A stretch of DNA of 64,000 nt, from positions 27,852,649-27,916,648 of the forward strand of contig CM055100.1 of NCBI GenBank assembly GCA_029204225.1. Direction: 5' to 3'. Of this stretch, positions 10,691 through 23,090 are shown piece by piece (the first letter of the stretch is position 1; each line of letters begins with the position of its first letter). Below the pieces are notes generated by a model that saw only the letters and a list, made by a program, of their open reading frames with translations, made no database searches and was not told the DNA's origin. The stretch comes from Diphasiastrum complanatum (lineage: Eukaryota; Streptophyta; Lycopodiopsida; Lycopodiales; Lycopodiaceae). The position numbers and the translations under genes are program-made.

Positions 10691-11731
10691 GTCAGATTAC
10701 TTTGAGACAGTTAATTATAGGCATCCAATTGTTTGTCAAATACTTTGTGTTTGGAATTTGGCAGACTTTTCGTAAACAGGACATTTCAGTTACATTTTAT
10801 ACTTATGTTAAAGACCTTTTATACATAAATAATGACATTCGGAGTTTGTCTTGCTGTTTCCTGGTTCTCTGCAAAGCTTCTTGCTTTGTGTCTCAGCTTT
10901 GAGCTGGTCTCTTTCATAGCTTTGGATAATACATAAGGTAGGGCCATTCAATTCATTCAGTAGTGAAGGGTATCTAACAATGCAGATACAGCTAGGTCAG
11001 ATTAGAGTAGATTTATATCAAGATTCACATTGAGCCTTGAAGATTCAATCTTTTTTTGAAAGATTTATATCAAGCAACGTAACGAAGAGGAGAAGATACT
11101 TACAATAACCTCCTACACATTCCCTAGCTTGCAAGTTTATCACATTAAATGCTAGGTCTCTATACAAGTTTTAAGTTCTGGGCAGGAGTAAAATGGAGAT
11201 TTGAATCTTGCATTGAAAAGATTATAAAAGGTTCGAAAGCATACAAATTGAGACTTGTTGTAACTATGCGTTGAGCACATTTTTGCCCATTTAATTATTA
11301 CCTTATTAGGTTCAGGATTAGGCAGTGCAGTGCAGTCTAGTTGAATATTTTACGTTATGGACAAATGGGCGAATTCCAACCCTTAATTTTGATGAATTGG
11401 GCGTGCTGACTGATGAAGAATTCAATAGTACTGGAGAGTATCAAATTCTCGATCTCTTTTAGACCGAATATAAAAAAAACTGGCCCAAGTGATTGCTCGT
11501 CCAAGTTATACCACTTCTCAAGCAAAACGTTGGGCATTAGGATGTTTGGAATATATACTGCAGAAGGCAAAATTGGCTTAACGTTTTCTGAAAATTATTT
11601 TCTTCCCATCAGTAACCATATAATGTTATTAAGCAGTTATGATTGGCTTTGGGAAGGTTTTGCTATTCATCAACCTATCTTTTACTGTGATCAGAGTTTG
11701 TGCTTAATACATGCATACTGTCATTTTGTAG

Positions 11732-12067
11732 GTTAGAGACGAACTTGAACAGCTTATGGATGATGATGGAGATATGGCTGAGATGTACCTTACTGAAAAA
11801 AAGGAGCACATGGAACATCCAATAGCTAAAGATCAAGCATTACTTGGATTCAAAAGCATGGGGCATGGAGGGTCTATCTCTGCTCCAGTTTCACCTGTTT
11901 GCTCTCCTACTGGTTCCAGGGTGTTAGAAAAGACGCTGAGTATAGGACGGAGCAGGCATGGCAGTCCCAGCAGGTCAGAAAGTGGTGACGAGCGTGTTGA
12001 GGAGCTAGAAATGTTGCTGGAAGCATACTTTGTGGTCATTGATGGCATTCTTAACAAACTAACCGCT
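11732..12067 (+). CDS. MRS2/MGT magnesium transporter, single intact exon
   Basis: This 112-codon exon is bounded by TTGTAG/GTTAGA and ACCGCT/GTAAGT splice sites and is open throughout. It begins VRDELEQLMDDDGDMAEMYL and ends EELEMLLEAYFVVIDGILNK, both hallmarks of plant MRS2 (CorA-type) magnesium channels. These form pentamers in the inner mitochondrial, plastid or plasma membrane. The middle has the usual variable serine-rich stretch (SAPVSPVCSPTGSR). The following exon (SLKEYIDDTEDFIN, two membrane helices and the GMN signature) is not found by 14.3 kb, and neither are the N-terminal exons. It is either a gene fragment left by rearrangement or part of a gene with very long introns. The open frame and perfect splice sites argue that it is young or still in use. 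Confidence 0.85.
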
Positions 12068-14580
12068 GTAAGTTTCATCTTAAGTTTAAATATTAGGTTT
12101 ATCTAGTGCCAAGGGGCTAGAAATCCTCCTCTTAAATCTCCCACCCAAGTATATAAGTACAAGACAAAAATATGTTGGCTCTAATTCATAAAGGTCTAAC
12201 ATTTTGAGTTTATATCTGTTCTAGTGGTGCTGTAATACAAAAGTTTGTTACATGCTTAGTGGCCTTGTTCTTCTGTAGCTAATGCCACAAACTAATCAAG
12301 TGGCCTTGCATATGTTGATTGAGTACTACAGTATGGAGCAAAATGTATACAATAATCTGTTTTTGTGCTCCCTAATTTTAATTTATAATATATGTAGTAT
12401 TGAATTCTCACTCCCCAGTCATTAATTATAATCTACATGGCAACCTAAACACCAGAAAAGCTCTTGTTTTTGCCATAATAGGAGGTTAGGAATAAAAATC
12501 CCCCCCCCCCCCCAAAAAAAAAAAAAAAAAAACCCTAAACTGAATTGCTGATTCTTCTTGAAGTTGCCAATTTTTTCTGGGGGTTGCTGATTCTTTAGTT
12601 TCAAATCCATTTCAACTTAGTTTTTGAAGAGGTTCATAAAACATTGATTCTTTGGTACTTGGATAGTGCATGACATTTTCCATCGGGAACAAGTTGTCTT
12701 TATATGGTAGTCTTTGAATGTGTTGTATTGTAGATGAATCACTTTATTTCAATGGAGCATGCTAGACCTCATTAAGAAAATAGACTACGTACTTTAGAAA
12801 GGTATGTGACTTCTTGGACATTTCCTTTGGACAAAACTCTAATGTACTGCTGTGGAAATGATATCATGAAATATCTAATTATTACCAAAGTTGCATTATA
12901 GTGGAGTAGATCATCTCTGAATGTGCACTTTTGGTATTTATGATTTGGTTGGATCTTGGTTTTACATTAGGCGGAATTTTTCAACAACTGCAAGGTCTAT
13001 CCAAGGAAACAAAGGTAGAGTGGTGCCTTTGTGACAATGTCTATTTGTTCAAGAGTTTGCGATGCAGGATTTCAAATAGGTGTCAGCTAACAATTCTTAG
13101 TCACATGACACAGTATGTCATGCTCTACATTTACTTTCAGATTTTGGGTTCAGTTTATAGTGACCAGCTGATTCGAATCAATTTTGGAACTTTCGAATCT
13201 AGCGTTTTATTTTTGAAAAACAAGTTGCTATTTTTCTTGCATAAACTTCAGGTGTTAGGGAATTATAATTCAGGATGTTTAAGCATGTTGGTACTGGTAA
13301 TAGACCTCACCAAAAGTCTGAAATTCAAAGGGAGATACATTGTCCAGAATCCATAAAACAAGTGTTTTTCAACGACCAATCATCAGAGTTCAGAATCTAG
13401 ATCTATAGTAGACTGTAGTGGAAGTTAAAACTTTTGATTGTCCACCTTTCATGTAAGACCCATCACCTGTCACCTGGGCCGTGTGTGCACTATTGTCCAC
13501 AATTAGAAGCCTTTTTTTCCCTCTAGAAAATTTTGAGAATTTTGTGTAACCAAATCCCTAGGACCTATGATTATTAGTCACCAAAATTTTCAGCAACGTT
13601 TTCACCCACCCATTGGTAGCCGGAAAATAGAAAATTATCCCCTATATTAAACGTCCAATTCGAATCAATTTGGAGGGTTCAATTTGCGATCTGTTGTTTT
13701 TATCATTCACAGCCTGTATTATTGTTGCCAGCAGCAATAACAAGTATTGGCCTCTTTGTTGGAATGGTTTAAGGTGTTTCTAGCAAGGTTGAAACTTCAA
13801 AAGACAGGCATCATTTTTGTGTTGGATTGTTATTTTCATGTATTGTGCTTGTCAATACCTTTAATATTGTTCCTTAAATCATTCTGAATCGTCATGATTA
13901 GTTGCTTCCACGTCAGCAGATCTACACAAGGCATAGAACCGACATGGGCTGGTTGCATCGGCTTAAAGAGATCTATACAAAGCATAGAACCAGGTTGCAT
14001 CCCAATTTTTTCTAAATCAAATGGAACATGGCGGAATCGGTGTCCATTTTTTATGGGCAGGCTGGCTAGCACAGTCGCACAGCTCCTGAAGGGATCTTCA
14101 TTATAAATTATGCTATTTCACACTTTATTTGCTATTTTGAGTCTCTGCCATGCCATTACCCAACATAACACCACGCCAAACTAAACGACCATAAACAAGT
14201 AATGTCCATCGAAGCAAATTATCGAACTTACCCGACAACATGTTAGAGCCCGTTCCTAAAGCTAGCTCAATTTAGGAAGTTGGCACTTTGAGAATCATTA
14301 GAGGAGTTTCAAATGTTAAATAGATACTATAAGCCGCCCGTATTGAATTCTAAGCGAAGAAAAGTTTTGATACAAATGAGAGAACAAAAAATAAAACAAA
14401 TAGAAGAATCTAGTAGATTGTTGCAAACAATAGGGATGTTTATCGAGAACTATTGATTGAAGAATTGTCCAAGCTTTGGAATGGTGTCAATGCGTATGAC
14501 ATCTCAAGGCCTTTGCAAGAAAAAAAAAAATTCTCTTCGGAGAATTCTAATGTGGACAATGCATGATTATCCTAGTTTGA
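12068..14580. other. unassigned sequence downstream of the MRS2 exon
   Basis: No further MRS2 exon is recognised. A run of 14 C followed by 19 A lies at 12500-12532. At 13913-14004 a degenerate duplicated segment (AGATCTACACAAGGCATAGAACC and AGATCTATACAAAGCATAGAACC) occurs. Other short open frames show no family motif. Confidence 0.4.
12500..12532. repeat. C14-A19 homopolymer pair
   Basis: A C run at 12500-12513 passes directly into an A run at 12514-12532. A second C-run/A-run pair occurs at 27709-27737. Lengths of such runs are prone to sequencing error. Confidence 0.8.
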
Positions 14581-15083
14581 GTGAATGTTCAAGTACTATA
14601 CATTGTATGAATTAAGACGTATAATCATTTATTTTTGCGATATATTACATCTCATAAATATATCCAAACTTTCTAAAGCAATCATAAATGCAACATCTGG
14701 ATACAAAGCATGCTACTTATGTGGGCCAAACTTGGAAAGCCGTCATAGTACAAATCTGCTAAGGAAAGTAATACACAAAAATTCCAATTGACCACCCTTT
14801 TGAAACAAGCCAAAGGCAAGCTTGGGGGGGATTGGAAGATGGCCCTTAATCATGCCTCCACCAATCCGAATGGGAGTAAAAGGTTGGTACAATGAGTGGA
14901 TCAAACACCATAATGTAGAAGATTCTTGGGATAAGTCAATTGAAAACATAGGTTGTCGATATTATAACGGTTACCCTATTGGAACAATCTCTTACTCAAT
15001 CACCTCTTGGATCCTGGGCATTTATACTAGAGCATGGGTGAATCTATATGGAAACATATTATTGGTGAAAAGGACATATTGCA

Positions 15084-15709
15084 GTGCGTCAAGACTTGGA
15101 GGTGGCTAAGTTCAAGAGACCCTATTGGATTCAAAATGATCAAAGCGAAATGATAAGTATTTCTAGTGCGCCATGGATTCTAACAAAGAGAGAGTTCTCA
15201 CATGTCAAAAATGTCATAAGACAAATAAGAACTTCAACTTGCTATGCACATTCCTTGTGCAAATCATTCACCAAAGATGACAATTAAGTGGATTAGACAA
15301 GACCTACAAGAATCAAAATAAAAATAAAAAAAGTTTTTGGCCAAAATTAAGTAGTGATGGAAATACCTATACTATTCCAATAGCCCTTTCAATTCTTACC
15401 AAGGAAGACTACAAGTACATAGGATTAGTCATTTGTGAAATGAGAACGCCAACATGTTTTGCTCATTCACTATCAACATTATTCACAGCTGAAGAAAAAC
15501 TCCATGGTCTTAAATTTCATGATTGGTTGAAGATGCTCGAGTACATATTTCCAATGTGCATTCGTGACTGTGTAACTCATCAACTTCGTGATGTCATTAA
15601 CAATTTAGCATTCGTTGTCACGTACCTACATTTATTTTCACATTTTATGCAATTGCTTATTTTTCCTAATACAAGTCTGATAAATTCATATGAATGTAGT
15701 AACATCTAA
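15084..15709 (+). pseudogene. TNP2-like transposase fragments with internal duplication
   Basis: Two consecutive pieces resemble the same part of TNP2. The first reads APWILTKREFSHVKNVIRQI with CYAHSLCKSF. The second reads ILTKEDYKYIGLVICEM with CFAHSLSTLF and continues into HGLKFHDWLKMLEYIFP and RDCVTHQLRDVINNLAF. The second continuation matches the GLKSHDCHVLLQxxLPxxIRG region of CACTA transposases. The KREF..CYAHSL segment thus appears twice, as a diverged tandem duplication. Frames shift between pieces, so no transposase is made. Confidence 0.6.
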
Positions 15710-15890
15710 TTATATTACGGGCCTTGCCATTTTGCGAGTTTATTTCTTGCCATGATTCAACAAAAAAAGAGCACCTGGTGTGCTATATTTTTTACGCTAC
15801 TACTTCAATGTTTATTATTAAGAATGTAGTTTGGTACATAGTTAAAAATGTCACAAACTAAAAAAGTTTCAAATTAAATTTTTTTCCTAG

Positions 15891-16115
15891 GTGGTCTCGA
15901 GTTTTGTGCACTCAAAGTATAATGCACATGATTTTGATGTTTGTGGCTTCAATAAATGTACTGTACTAAACAACAATTGGCGGTATGTTGTTCAAGTTAA
16001 GCCACGCGCAAGACATGTATTTGAAAATGCATATGAAATGGAGGATTTAAATTTTGACAACACAGATATATCTGATGAAAATGTAGAGATAGTTTCAAAG
16101 TTTTATGAATATTGA
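15891..16115 (+). pseudogene. TNP2-like transposase C-terminal fragment (copy B)
   Basis: The 74-codon frame is nearly identical to residues 51-122 of the copy A fragment at 2569-2937. It begins directly after the 784-base deletion junction. A single visible amino-acid difference (DLNLDN against DLNFDN) shows how recent the duplication is. Confidence 0.65.
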
Positions 16116-17290
16116 AAACCCCAAAAATGAATTGAATGATAAAAAATTAAAAAAAAAGAGGACAATAATGATTCTTTGCATGAGGACAATATTGAGAGAA
16201 AGTCCGATTTCTATAGTGATGATGAAAATCATCTAAGCATAGATGAGTTGCAAGATGTATTGGTGATGAATTTGAAGCTTGCGATGATGAATAAACACTA
16301 TGTATTTCATTTCAAACACATCTCGCAATCACTTAGAATTGGAAAAACATATCAATAGATATTTGAATTATTTAAGAAAACAATCAGAAAATGTAGGACG
16401 TTGATTATTTATATATTCTAGTTAAAAAGCATTTTTTTTGTGTAACATCTATGAAAAAATCCTTTGCCACATTTAATTATTCATTTATCTTTGTAAACAC
16501 ACAACCACATGTAACAATACTTGTAGGTTTGCAAATGTGAGTTTCACTTATGAATGAATTTTAATAAGCAAGCTGGTCCTAAAAGATGATTAAGTGCTCG
16601 AGGACGAAAAATTGTCCCTTTTACAATTCTAGTGTTAACATAGTTAGTTGCATGAGACAACTCATCAAACATTTGTGCATCATAACAATATGATGATCAC
16701 ATGATCTAGTAGTAAGAAAGTAATTGCAATTCTGAGTGTGATGATTTGGACCTTCGCACTTAAAGCATAAGTGTTTGGTTCGGTATTTAGCCATCTCAAT
16801 TGATCTTTTTGTATTTTTGATCTGAGATGTCATAATTTAATTACTATTGATTTTCATTTTTAAGTTCCAAGTGCCACTTAATCTCTTATATTATGATTTT
16901 TTTAAACATGTAAATGTATACAATATTCTTTCTTTATATCAGTACATAAACACATCATAATGTCTATAAATGCATATTTAAATATTATTTATTTGAGTAT
17001 CAATAAATTTTAAAGTTAATTTAAATGCATCATAATTTGCAATAAATTTCTCATACATGGTGAGTTGGTCTATTGTACTTCAATTGGGCCTTCCCACCCA
17101 AGTTCGATATGTTGCAATACCATGGGCTTATATTATCAAGAAACATAATTTGATATAATGATTATTTCGTTATCAGCAGGGCCCAAACAGACTCTTTAAA
17201 TGCCATAAACTGCCACTCCTTTTGTAAGGGGAAGTTGTATACGATCTGTATACTAGTATGTATACATACACAAATTATACAACCAGGATT

Positions 17291-17722
17291 ATGGTTGCTC
17301 GCACCTATGATGTCGCCTTGCTCTGCCTACACGGCCCCAATGCGATCGTCAATTTTGCAGATTCCCCCTTGATCATTCACCTTGAGCAGTGAACAAGCAA
17401 GAAGGACATCCAAGTGATTGCAGCCACAGCTGCATTGCACTTTGTCAGACACGCTGCCTTCAACATTAGCAGCAATGTTGCATCATCGTCATATGCTGCA
17501 GCAGTCCCACTAGAAGAAGGCTTTGACGGGGGTCATAGTCCCTACACTGAAATTCCCAACAGATTGAATCAAACGTGGTATCCAATGCCCATAGACTGGT
17601 CGAATCAAGTTAGATTGGAAGAAGATCCAAAGCTGACTCTTCCAGATATGGCTCAAGGAATGTTGCTCGATCCTTTGCCTCCACTGCAATTTCTGTATGA
17701 TTCGAAACAAAATGAAGCCTAG
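17291..17722 (+). pseudogene. AP2/ERF (DREB-type) transcription factor fragment, copy B
   Basis: This frame starts at the middle of the AP2 domain (MVARTYDVALLCLHGPNAIV) and carries the same TGA stop as copy A, at 17390-17392. Unlike copy A it continues to a natural C-terminus. After the post-domain segment KKDIQVIAATAAL it has LPDMAQGMLLDPLPP, resembling the DMAEGMLL-type acidic motif near the end of DREB proteins, and stops at TAG 17720. DREB factors bind DRE/CRT promoter elements in stress responses. This one lacks the N-terminal half of its DNA-binding domain and is interrupted. The donor gene is not in the window. Confidence 0.75.
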
Positions 17723-18140
17723 AATCTGGATAGATGAAAAGACAAACCCTTGCTTCACTTCCACAACTTCTTATCACCAAAAAAACATTGACAATTGTAG
17801 TTGTGAACAAGGATTCTACGCACATTTTGATTTTACGCTCTACTTTTCGAATATTCCTAACAATCTATACATCTTCTAGCTCATCTTATCGTTGTACATT
17901 AGCGCCATCTTTTTTTGATCTATCTCTCTTTGATCATCTCTGTTCGATCCATCTTTGCTTTGGGGGGATCATCTCTGTTCCAGCAGCACGACGGGAGGAG
18001 ATGGATAAAAACACATAAATACGGCCACAACCGAGGGTTGAGAAGAAGGCGCATTTTGTGGGTGGCACATAAACAGTATACCAGGCCTACTAATAACGAA
18101 AGCTAACACTCTTGGGAAGGCTGTTCCGGCTCATTATTGA

Positions 18141-18160
18141 GTCGTGGGCTCGCCCACGAC
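18141..18160. repeat. perfect hairpin GTCGTGGGC-TC-GCCCACGAC
   Basis: Nine-base arms pair perfectly around a two-base loop. It is GC-rich in otherwise AT-rich sequence. No adjacent gene end or T run indicates a function. Confidence 0.8.
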
Positions 18161-19130
18161 CCAATAAAAAGTCAAAATGGGCCTTCCTAGGCCCGTTATC
18201 TATTACATTATTAGTCCACACTTATCCAAGGCTTTCATTAGTAATCCACACGTATTTACAACTCTAAAAAAAATCTCATTTACTTTTAAATTAATCATAG
18301 AGTTATTTGTTTATCAACATCTTGTTCACTCAATTTTTAATTTTAAAGTTTAACACGAAGGCTTTCGAGTCAGCCTATATTTGACTGGCGGGGTCCTCGA
18401 AAAAATGTTGGTGTGGATATGCCATGCGTGACATAGCTACACAAAAGGAAAATGTCAAAATTTCAACTAAGTACCGAGTTCGTGTGGCAACGTCTCATGG
18501 CAAAACGCCCATATGTGTAGTTGTACAAGAATTTAAGAGAAATTGACCACTAGAAATCTCAATGCAACCAACTCTAGTTTATGAACTTAATTTTGGACTC
18601 TTGCCTATTCTAGATACTTTAAAGGGTTCTAATCTTGACCCTCGCACTCTCACTTATGAAATGAACTGGAAACTAATTGAGTTTCAACAACCAATAGGAC
18701 AATTCCTTCTCTAAGCTGGCAATTTTTGGACAACTCAAGTACTAACTTGCAAATAAAGGACTTGCACTATGAATATGGCTTAATCTTTGGTCCACCAACA
18801 CGGAAAGGACTCATGTAGCCTCTATCCAAAGGTGAAGTAAAAAAGTTAATGCTATCACTCTTGCCATACTTTCCAAATCAAAACTAGATTATTGGGACTC
18901 AAATTTTGTTAATTTCTGACTAGTTTTGGATTATACACTTAATCTCTTGTACAAGGCTCTATACCATATGATAATCTACTTAATGGGTACCTTGAATGGA
19001 TTCTATCAATCCACAAGAATGATTGATTGCATTGCAACTTTCATTTCTATCAATGTACAAAGCTAGCAATGAAACAACCTTGATTTGTAAGCAATATCAA
19101 TCAAAACTAAGTGTAATGGATCAAAGGGGA

Positions 19131-19157
19131 CTTCACATGTGTGAAGCACATGTGAAG
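19131..19157. repeat. perfect hairpin CTTCACATGTG / CACATGTGAAG
   Basis: Eleven-base arms (19131-19141 and 19147-19157) pair perfectly around TGAAG. The arm word also occurs, imperfectly, at 9.9 kb and 26.8 kb in LTR-like sequence, so it may be an LTR feature. Confidence 0.75.
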
Positions 19158-21632
19158 TTTGTGTGAACTTCACCACACACCTTACAGGATCTTAATGAGG
19201 TGTTGCGATTCATGAATGATCAAAGAACAAATTACTTGAAAATTCCAAGGCAAGAGCACAATGGTATACCACAAACTCAAAAAAACTAATTGCTTACTAT
19301 GAGAGATACTAATTAGAAATAATTCTAAGTGCTCACTATGGCAAAAATAGGCTGCTCTTGGGTAGAGAGAGAATATGAAGCCAAAAAACTCGGGTAGAGA
19401 AAGAATGTTCAAAAGCTCATCAAAATCTCAATATTCACAATATGGCAAACTAGCCAAGAATTCCCTACATCAAGAGGCTTGAGTTTCTAGGTGGATTTCC
19501 AACTGTACAAAGCTTGATCCACATGTTTTAGTTAACTCTACTATCATAAATCCACATCTCAAAGTACATGCATGATGTGGCAAAAATTGCATATCTACTT
19601 CCTGGACATGTGTAGAATTTTCCTAGTTACATTCTACCTAACTTTGCATGCTACTAACTTTGTGCATGCCAACACATCAAATCCTGCCAAACTCAAACTC
19701 AACCTATTCTAAAAGGATATGTGCTCAATTCACATTCCTTTATGTACAATAAAATATACAAAGAAATAAAATGAGCATAGCCCCCAAAGTCAACATAGGA
19801 AGGTATTTTTTACCATTCTTCACAGTACAACCTCTAGTATGGCTTGAAAACAGAGAAAAAGTTACACAAACTTTTGATAGCATTTCACATCGACAAATTG
19901 CAAGCATTAGAGAAATGAGCAATCTAATACATATGACTTTCATCCAATTAGGCTAGGCCTATACTTTACATGTGGAAACAGGCTCCACACATGTGGGACC
20001 AGATTATTTAAAAAAATATATTGTAAATCAAGCTAGTATTTTGTAATTTTCACACTTGTATGTTTCCAATTATAAGAAGTTGGAATAACTTTGGACAAGG
20101 ATTGAGTAGTATTCTTCCAATCCATAAGAGTGAGCATTTTCTCCTTTGGTTGTAAACCTTTGCAAACTTGAGTTTCCAATGCCTCTTGGGTTGAGTTATA
20201 ACCTCCAACTCATTTGATACCTTCATTTTGATGCAATGAAGAGCAAGTCTTGCTCTTCTCTTGTATTATAGTTGTGGCTCCTCCTTATTTCCCAACACTA
20301 TCCATTAAGTCTTGCATCACAAGCAAGGGTTTCATCCTTAATTTTCATATGGAATAGTTAGAGTCAACTCTTTCACTAGCCTCAAGAAGGCAGGCTCCCA
20401 ATAAACACATATTCAGCTAGCTCTTGTAGAATGACTCTACACTTGACAAGTAATCATCTGATTTGACTTGGCAACTTATTTGCACTTAATTTTCTTCACA
20501 ATTTTACAAATCTCAAGAGATCCTAGTCCTTACATCTTGTATTGACTGTATTTAATCTAGTTTGATCAAAACTTTATTCTTCAAAAATTGAATGTTTCAA
20601 GCCTCTCCTATTCACGAAACATATTCTTGTTTGGGACAATCTCCCTTCAAGGCATGTTGATTTCTTCTTCTGGCGTTGTTTAAAGCGGATGTATTATGGG
20701 TCATATGGAATGCCAAGAATAAGATAATACCCCTCCTATTTGAACGTATGATTACATTCAATATGCCAAGTCAAATAATTCTTATATCAAGATAACACAA
20801 TAATGTTGTTATGTCATTATGTTCTTTGCTTTAAGATGTTGTTGTACAGGTTATACAATGGTATTGTGTTATCTTGCTGAATATGGCTCGATGCCATATT
20901 GAGCTCGAAGATGCTCTCACTTCTATGTATGTTGTACACTTCTCTACAATTAAATATTACCCGCTTACTTCTTTCCACAAGAAAAATGACTACATGGTTC
21001 ATAGTGCTTTTTAATTATAGTATATATATGCTAAATAGTGCTAAAGAAATATTACTTGTGCTTTTGTTTATTTCATTAGAAAAATCAGAAAGCCAGTGAC
21101 CCATATCATGTGAGGAGCTCCAAATTTGACACTAGGATTGGCAATGCCTATTGGGATCAAAATATGGCAAGAGGCCTACAATTTTAAGTCATGATTAATA
21201 ATTGGCATCTCACGCACTTAGATTCCATTTGTGCACAAGGAAAGGGACACACAAGAAAACAAAATGCCACTCTAATGAGATGTGGCTAAGTTCCAATTTG
21301 CATCAAAAACAAGTTTTGTTTTCCCTCTAATTTGTTGCATTGTTCATAAACCTTCCATTTCTTTAGATCTATGGGCCTTAGCTTGGTATGCTCTCATCCA
21401 CACATCCCCTTCAAGAATTGAGCATAGTGTGTTACTGCCAAGGGTGTTTGGCCTGGCCTGCATTGCTCCACATACAATAATGATGTGAGGCTGAGAATGA
21501 GCAGGGGCCAAAGGTCCCAGCTTTTGAGATATAGGCGAATGGAACAATAAACAAGTGTAAAAGAAACTGTTCTACATTGGAGAAATGGACTCGAAAGTGG
21601 GCTGCAATTTCCTATAGTAGGGACTTGCACGT

Positions 21633-21640
21633 ATAAACGT
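21633..21640 (+). promoter_or_regulatory. TATA-like element of the cysteine-rich protein gene
   Basis: GTATAAAC lies about 85 bases upstream of the predicted start codon at 21720, a usual distance for a plant TATA box with a short leader. Inference only. Confidence 0.35.
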
Positions 21641-21719
21641 AGTAGTTTGCTAGTATACAGATAGATGCAAAAGCTAATGCAGTGGAGCTTCAGCCCTTTG
21701 CTTGCTAGTCATAGTTGTA

Positions 21720-22448
21720 ATGGCTCACTTCAGCTCTTCTGTTGTGCTGGGCTTGTTGGTGTTGTTCGTGTTGCTGTCAGGTGAGATATGAATAGTACTT
21801 GTATCTACATTTTTATCACTTTATAGCATTTAAAGGAACTAGTTTGATTTGGCTTTGCACACGCACTTCCCACGTAGCGTTAAAATGATCTTGTTTTGTA
21901 CCTATCATGCAGCTGTAGTGGGTGAGATGATCATTGATACTCGAGAAGCTCGCCAATCAGCTGTATGTTCAATTCTTTTGCTTTTGATTTGAAAAACCTG
22001 ACATAATGAGACGTTTTTTTGAGTTCTCAAACTTTATAGCTCTTGAGTCTCTTTGAGACGGAAAATTACATTAATCTTGCATTGCACTGCAGAAAGAACA
22101 AAGCGACGTCAATGGAGGTAGTCGTCAGCTACTGCATACTCAGGGTAGCTCACTAGTGACAGCTGCTCATCTCAAATCTTCATTTTCCATCTAAAGTTAC
22201 TAAGATCTGCGCTTCTCGTAGTTTCCAATATGGTTGGTTACTCAATTTAAATGTTCATACTGTCCACAGGAGGCAGCAGCTTCGTTCTTTGTCCACCATT
22301 AACTGCGTGTGCAAATGTAAAGCAAACTATAACGTGCAAGAGTGGGCTACCAGCAAGCACTACCTTGTGCTGGTGCTGTCAAGTGAAAGAGTTCCCAGAC
22401 GCCAAGAGTTGCTCTTTAGAGGAGAAAGGAGTCGCTCATCCTTGCTAA
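21720..22448 (+). CDS. small secreted cysteine-rich protein, four exons, intact
   Basis: Four exons, 21720-21780, 21913-21962, 22093-22144 and 22270-22448, join in consistent phase to a 342-base frame encoding 113 residues. All introns have GT...AG ends (donors GTGAGA, GTATGT, GTAGCT). The start ATG opens a classical signal peptide (hydrophobic SVVLGLLVLFVLLSAVVG, residues 7-24). The last exon holds all eight cysteines, in the order C-x5-C-x7-C-x10-C-x-CC-x11-C-x12-C as I count it, within a mature part ending VAHPC. I do not recognise the family: the spacing is not that of lipid-transfer proteins, defensins, GASA or thionins. Likely an apoplastic peptide for defence, signalling or reproduction (inference). 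It is the only complete multi-exon gene without a defect that I find in the window. Confidence 0.75.
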
Positions 22449-22969
22449 CCGCGACCTGCAATTTCATACCATCGGACGTCAGTCGTTAGTTCAGAGACTG
22501 GTTTGTGAAAATTTAGAAGCTGCTCTGGGTCTTCAAGTCTACTTTTGGATTGAAACTGGGTTATGAAAGTGTTTTGGAGTAAGGATGATTCAATGTCAAA
22601 TTTTGTGGGTGGCAAAAGGCCCATGTAGAAGTGATTATGTGAGTAGGTAATGGGCATGGGGGGTACATTTCCTGAAAGTAATCTGCTGCCATGGGTATTT
22701 GTGGTACCTACGAGCCAAGACCGACAGATTGTTTTCAGATCTGTCCAACCCATCACCACTAAATGTTGTAATGGATTGATGTCAATTTTTAGGTTTCCAT
22801 TATTTTTGACATTTTGAAATAAAGAAAAATGCATTAGAAGGTTCCAAAAATTAAAGGTTAGCAGACCGTGGAAAATATTATATAAACCCATAAACTATCA
22901 CAGAACATTGACATCAATTCACTACATGCAACCAATTAGTTGGCATTGAAAGCCAGTAGCACCTATAAA

Positions 22970-22972
<3 letters not shown>
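22449..22972. other. 3' flank of the cysteine-rich gene, no gene seen
   Basis: The 148-codon open frame on the minus strand at 22445-22891 overlaps the end of exon 4 of the cysteine-rich gene and has no recognisable domain. I treat it as fortuitous. Confidence 0.4.

Positions 22973-23064
<92 letters not shown>
22973..23064. repeat. (TC)46 microsatellite
   Basis: An uninterrupted 92-base TC tract. It marks the exact point where the RNase H domain of the minus-strand copia element stops. Confidence 0.95.
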
Positions 23065-23067
<3 letters not shown>

Positions 23068-23090
23068 CGCGCGCGCACACGCACGCACAC
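23065..23090. repeat. alternating purine-pyrimidine tract next to the TC repeat
   Basis: Twenty-six bases alternate G/A with C/T (GTGCGCGCGCGCACAC then GCACGCACAC) directly after the TC tract. Such sequence favours Z-DNA, while the TC tract favours triplex DNA. Confidence 0.8.

Larger units (their letters stand above)
14590..17539 (+). mobile_element. CACTA (En/Spm) fragment, copy B
   Basis: This copy extends further upstream than copy A and includes transposase remnants from about 14.8 kb. From 15555 it runs parallel to copy A through the transposase C-terminus and on into the AP2/ERF remnant. Relative to copy A it lacks 784 bases at the junction near 15899, removing the five-motif palindromic array and the first half of the C-terminal open frame. 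The coding parts are broken by stops and frameshifts. Confidence 0.65.
17723..21619. other. unassigned AT-rich sequence with two perfect hairpins
   Basis: No gene recognised. The region around 18120-18420 has the look of an LTR-like boundary but no primer site or pol follows. Around 19125-19190 the words CTTCACATGTG recur, as in the LTR-like sequences at 9.9 and 26.8 kb, suggesting another LTR relic. Confidence 0.35.

Noticed and set aside
18100-18420. Possible LTR pair around GTCGTGGGC words
   Set aside because: No primer-binding site, no polypurine tract and no second copy were found.
22445-22891. 148-codon minus-strand frame
   Set aside because: It overlaps the last exon of the cysteine-rich gene on the other strand and shows no domain.
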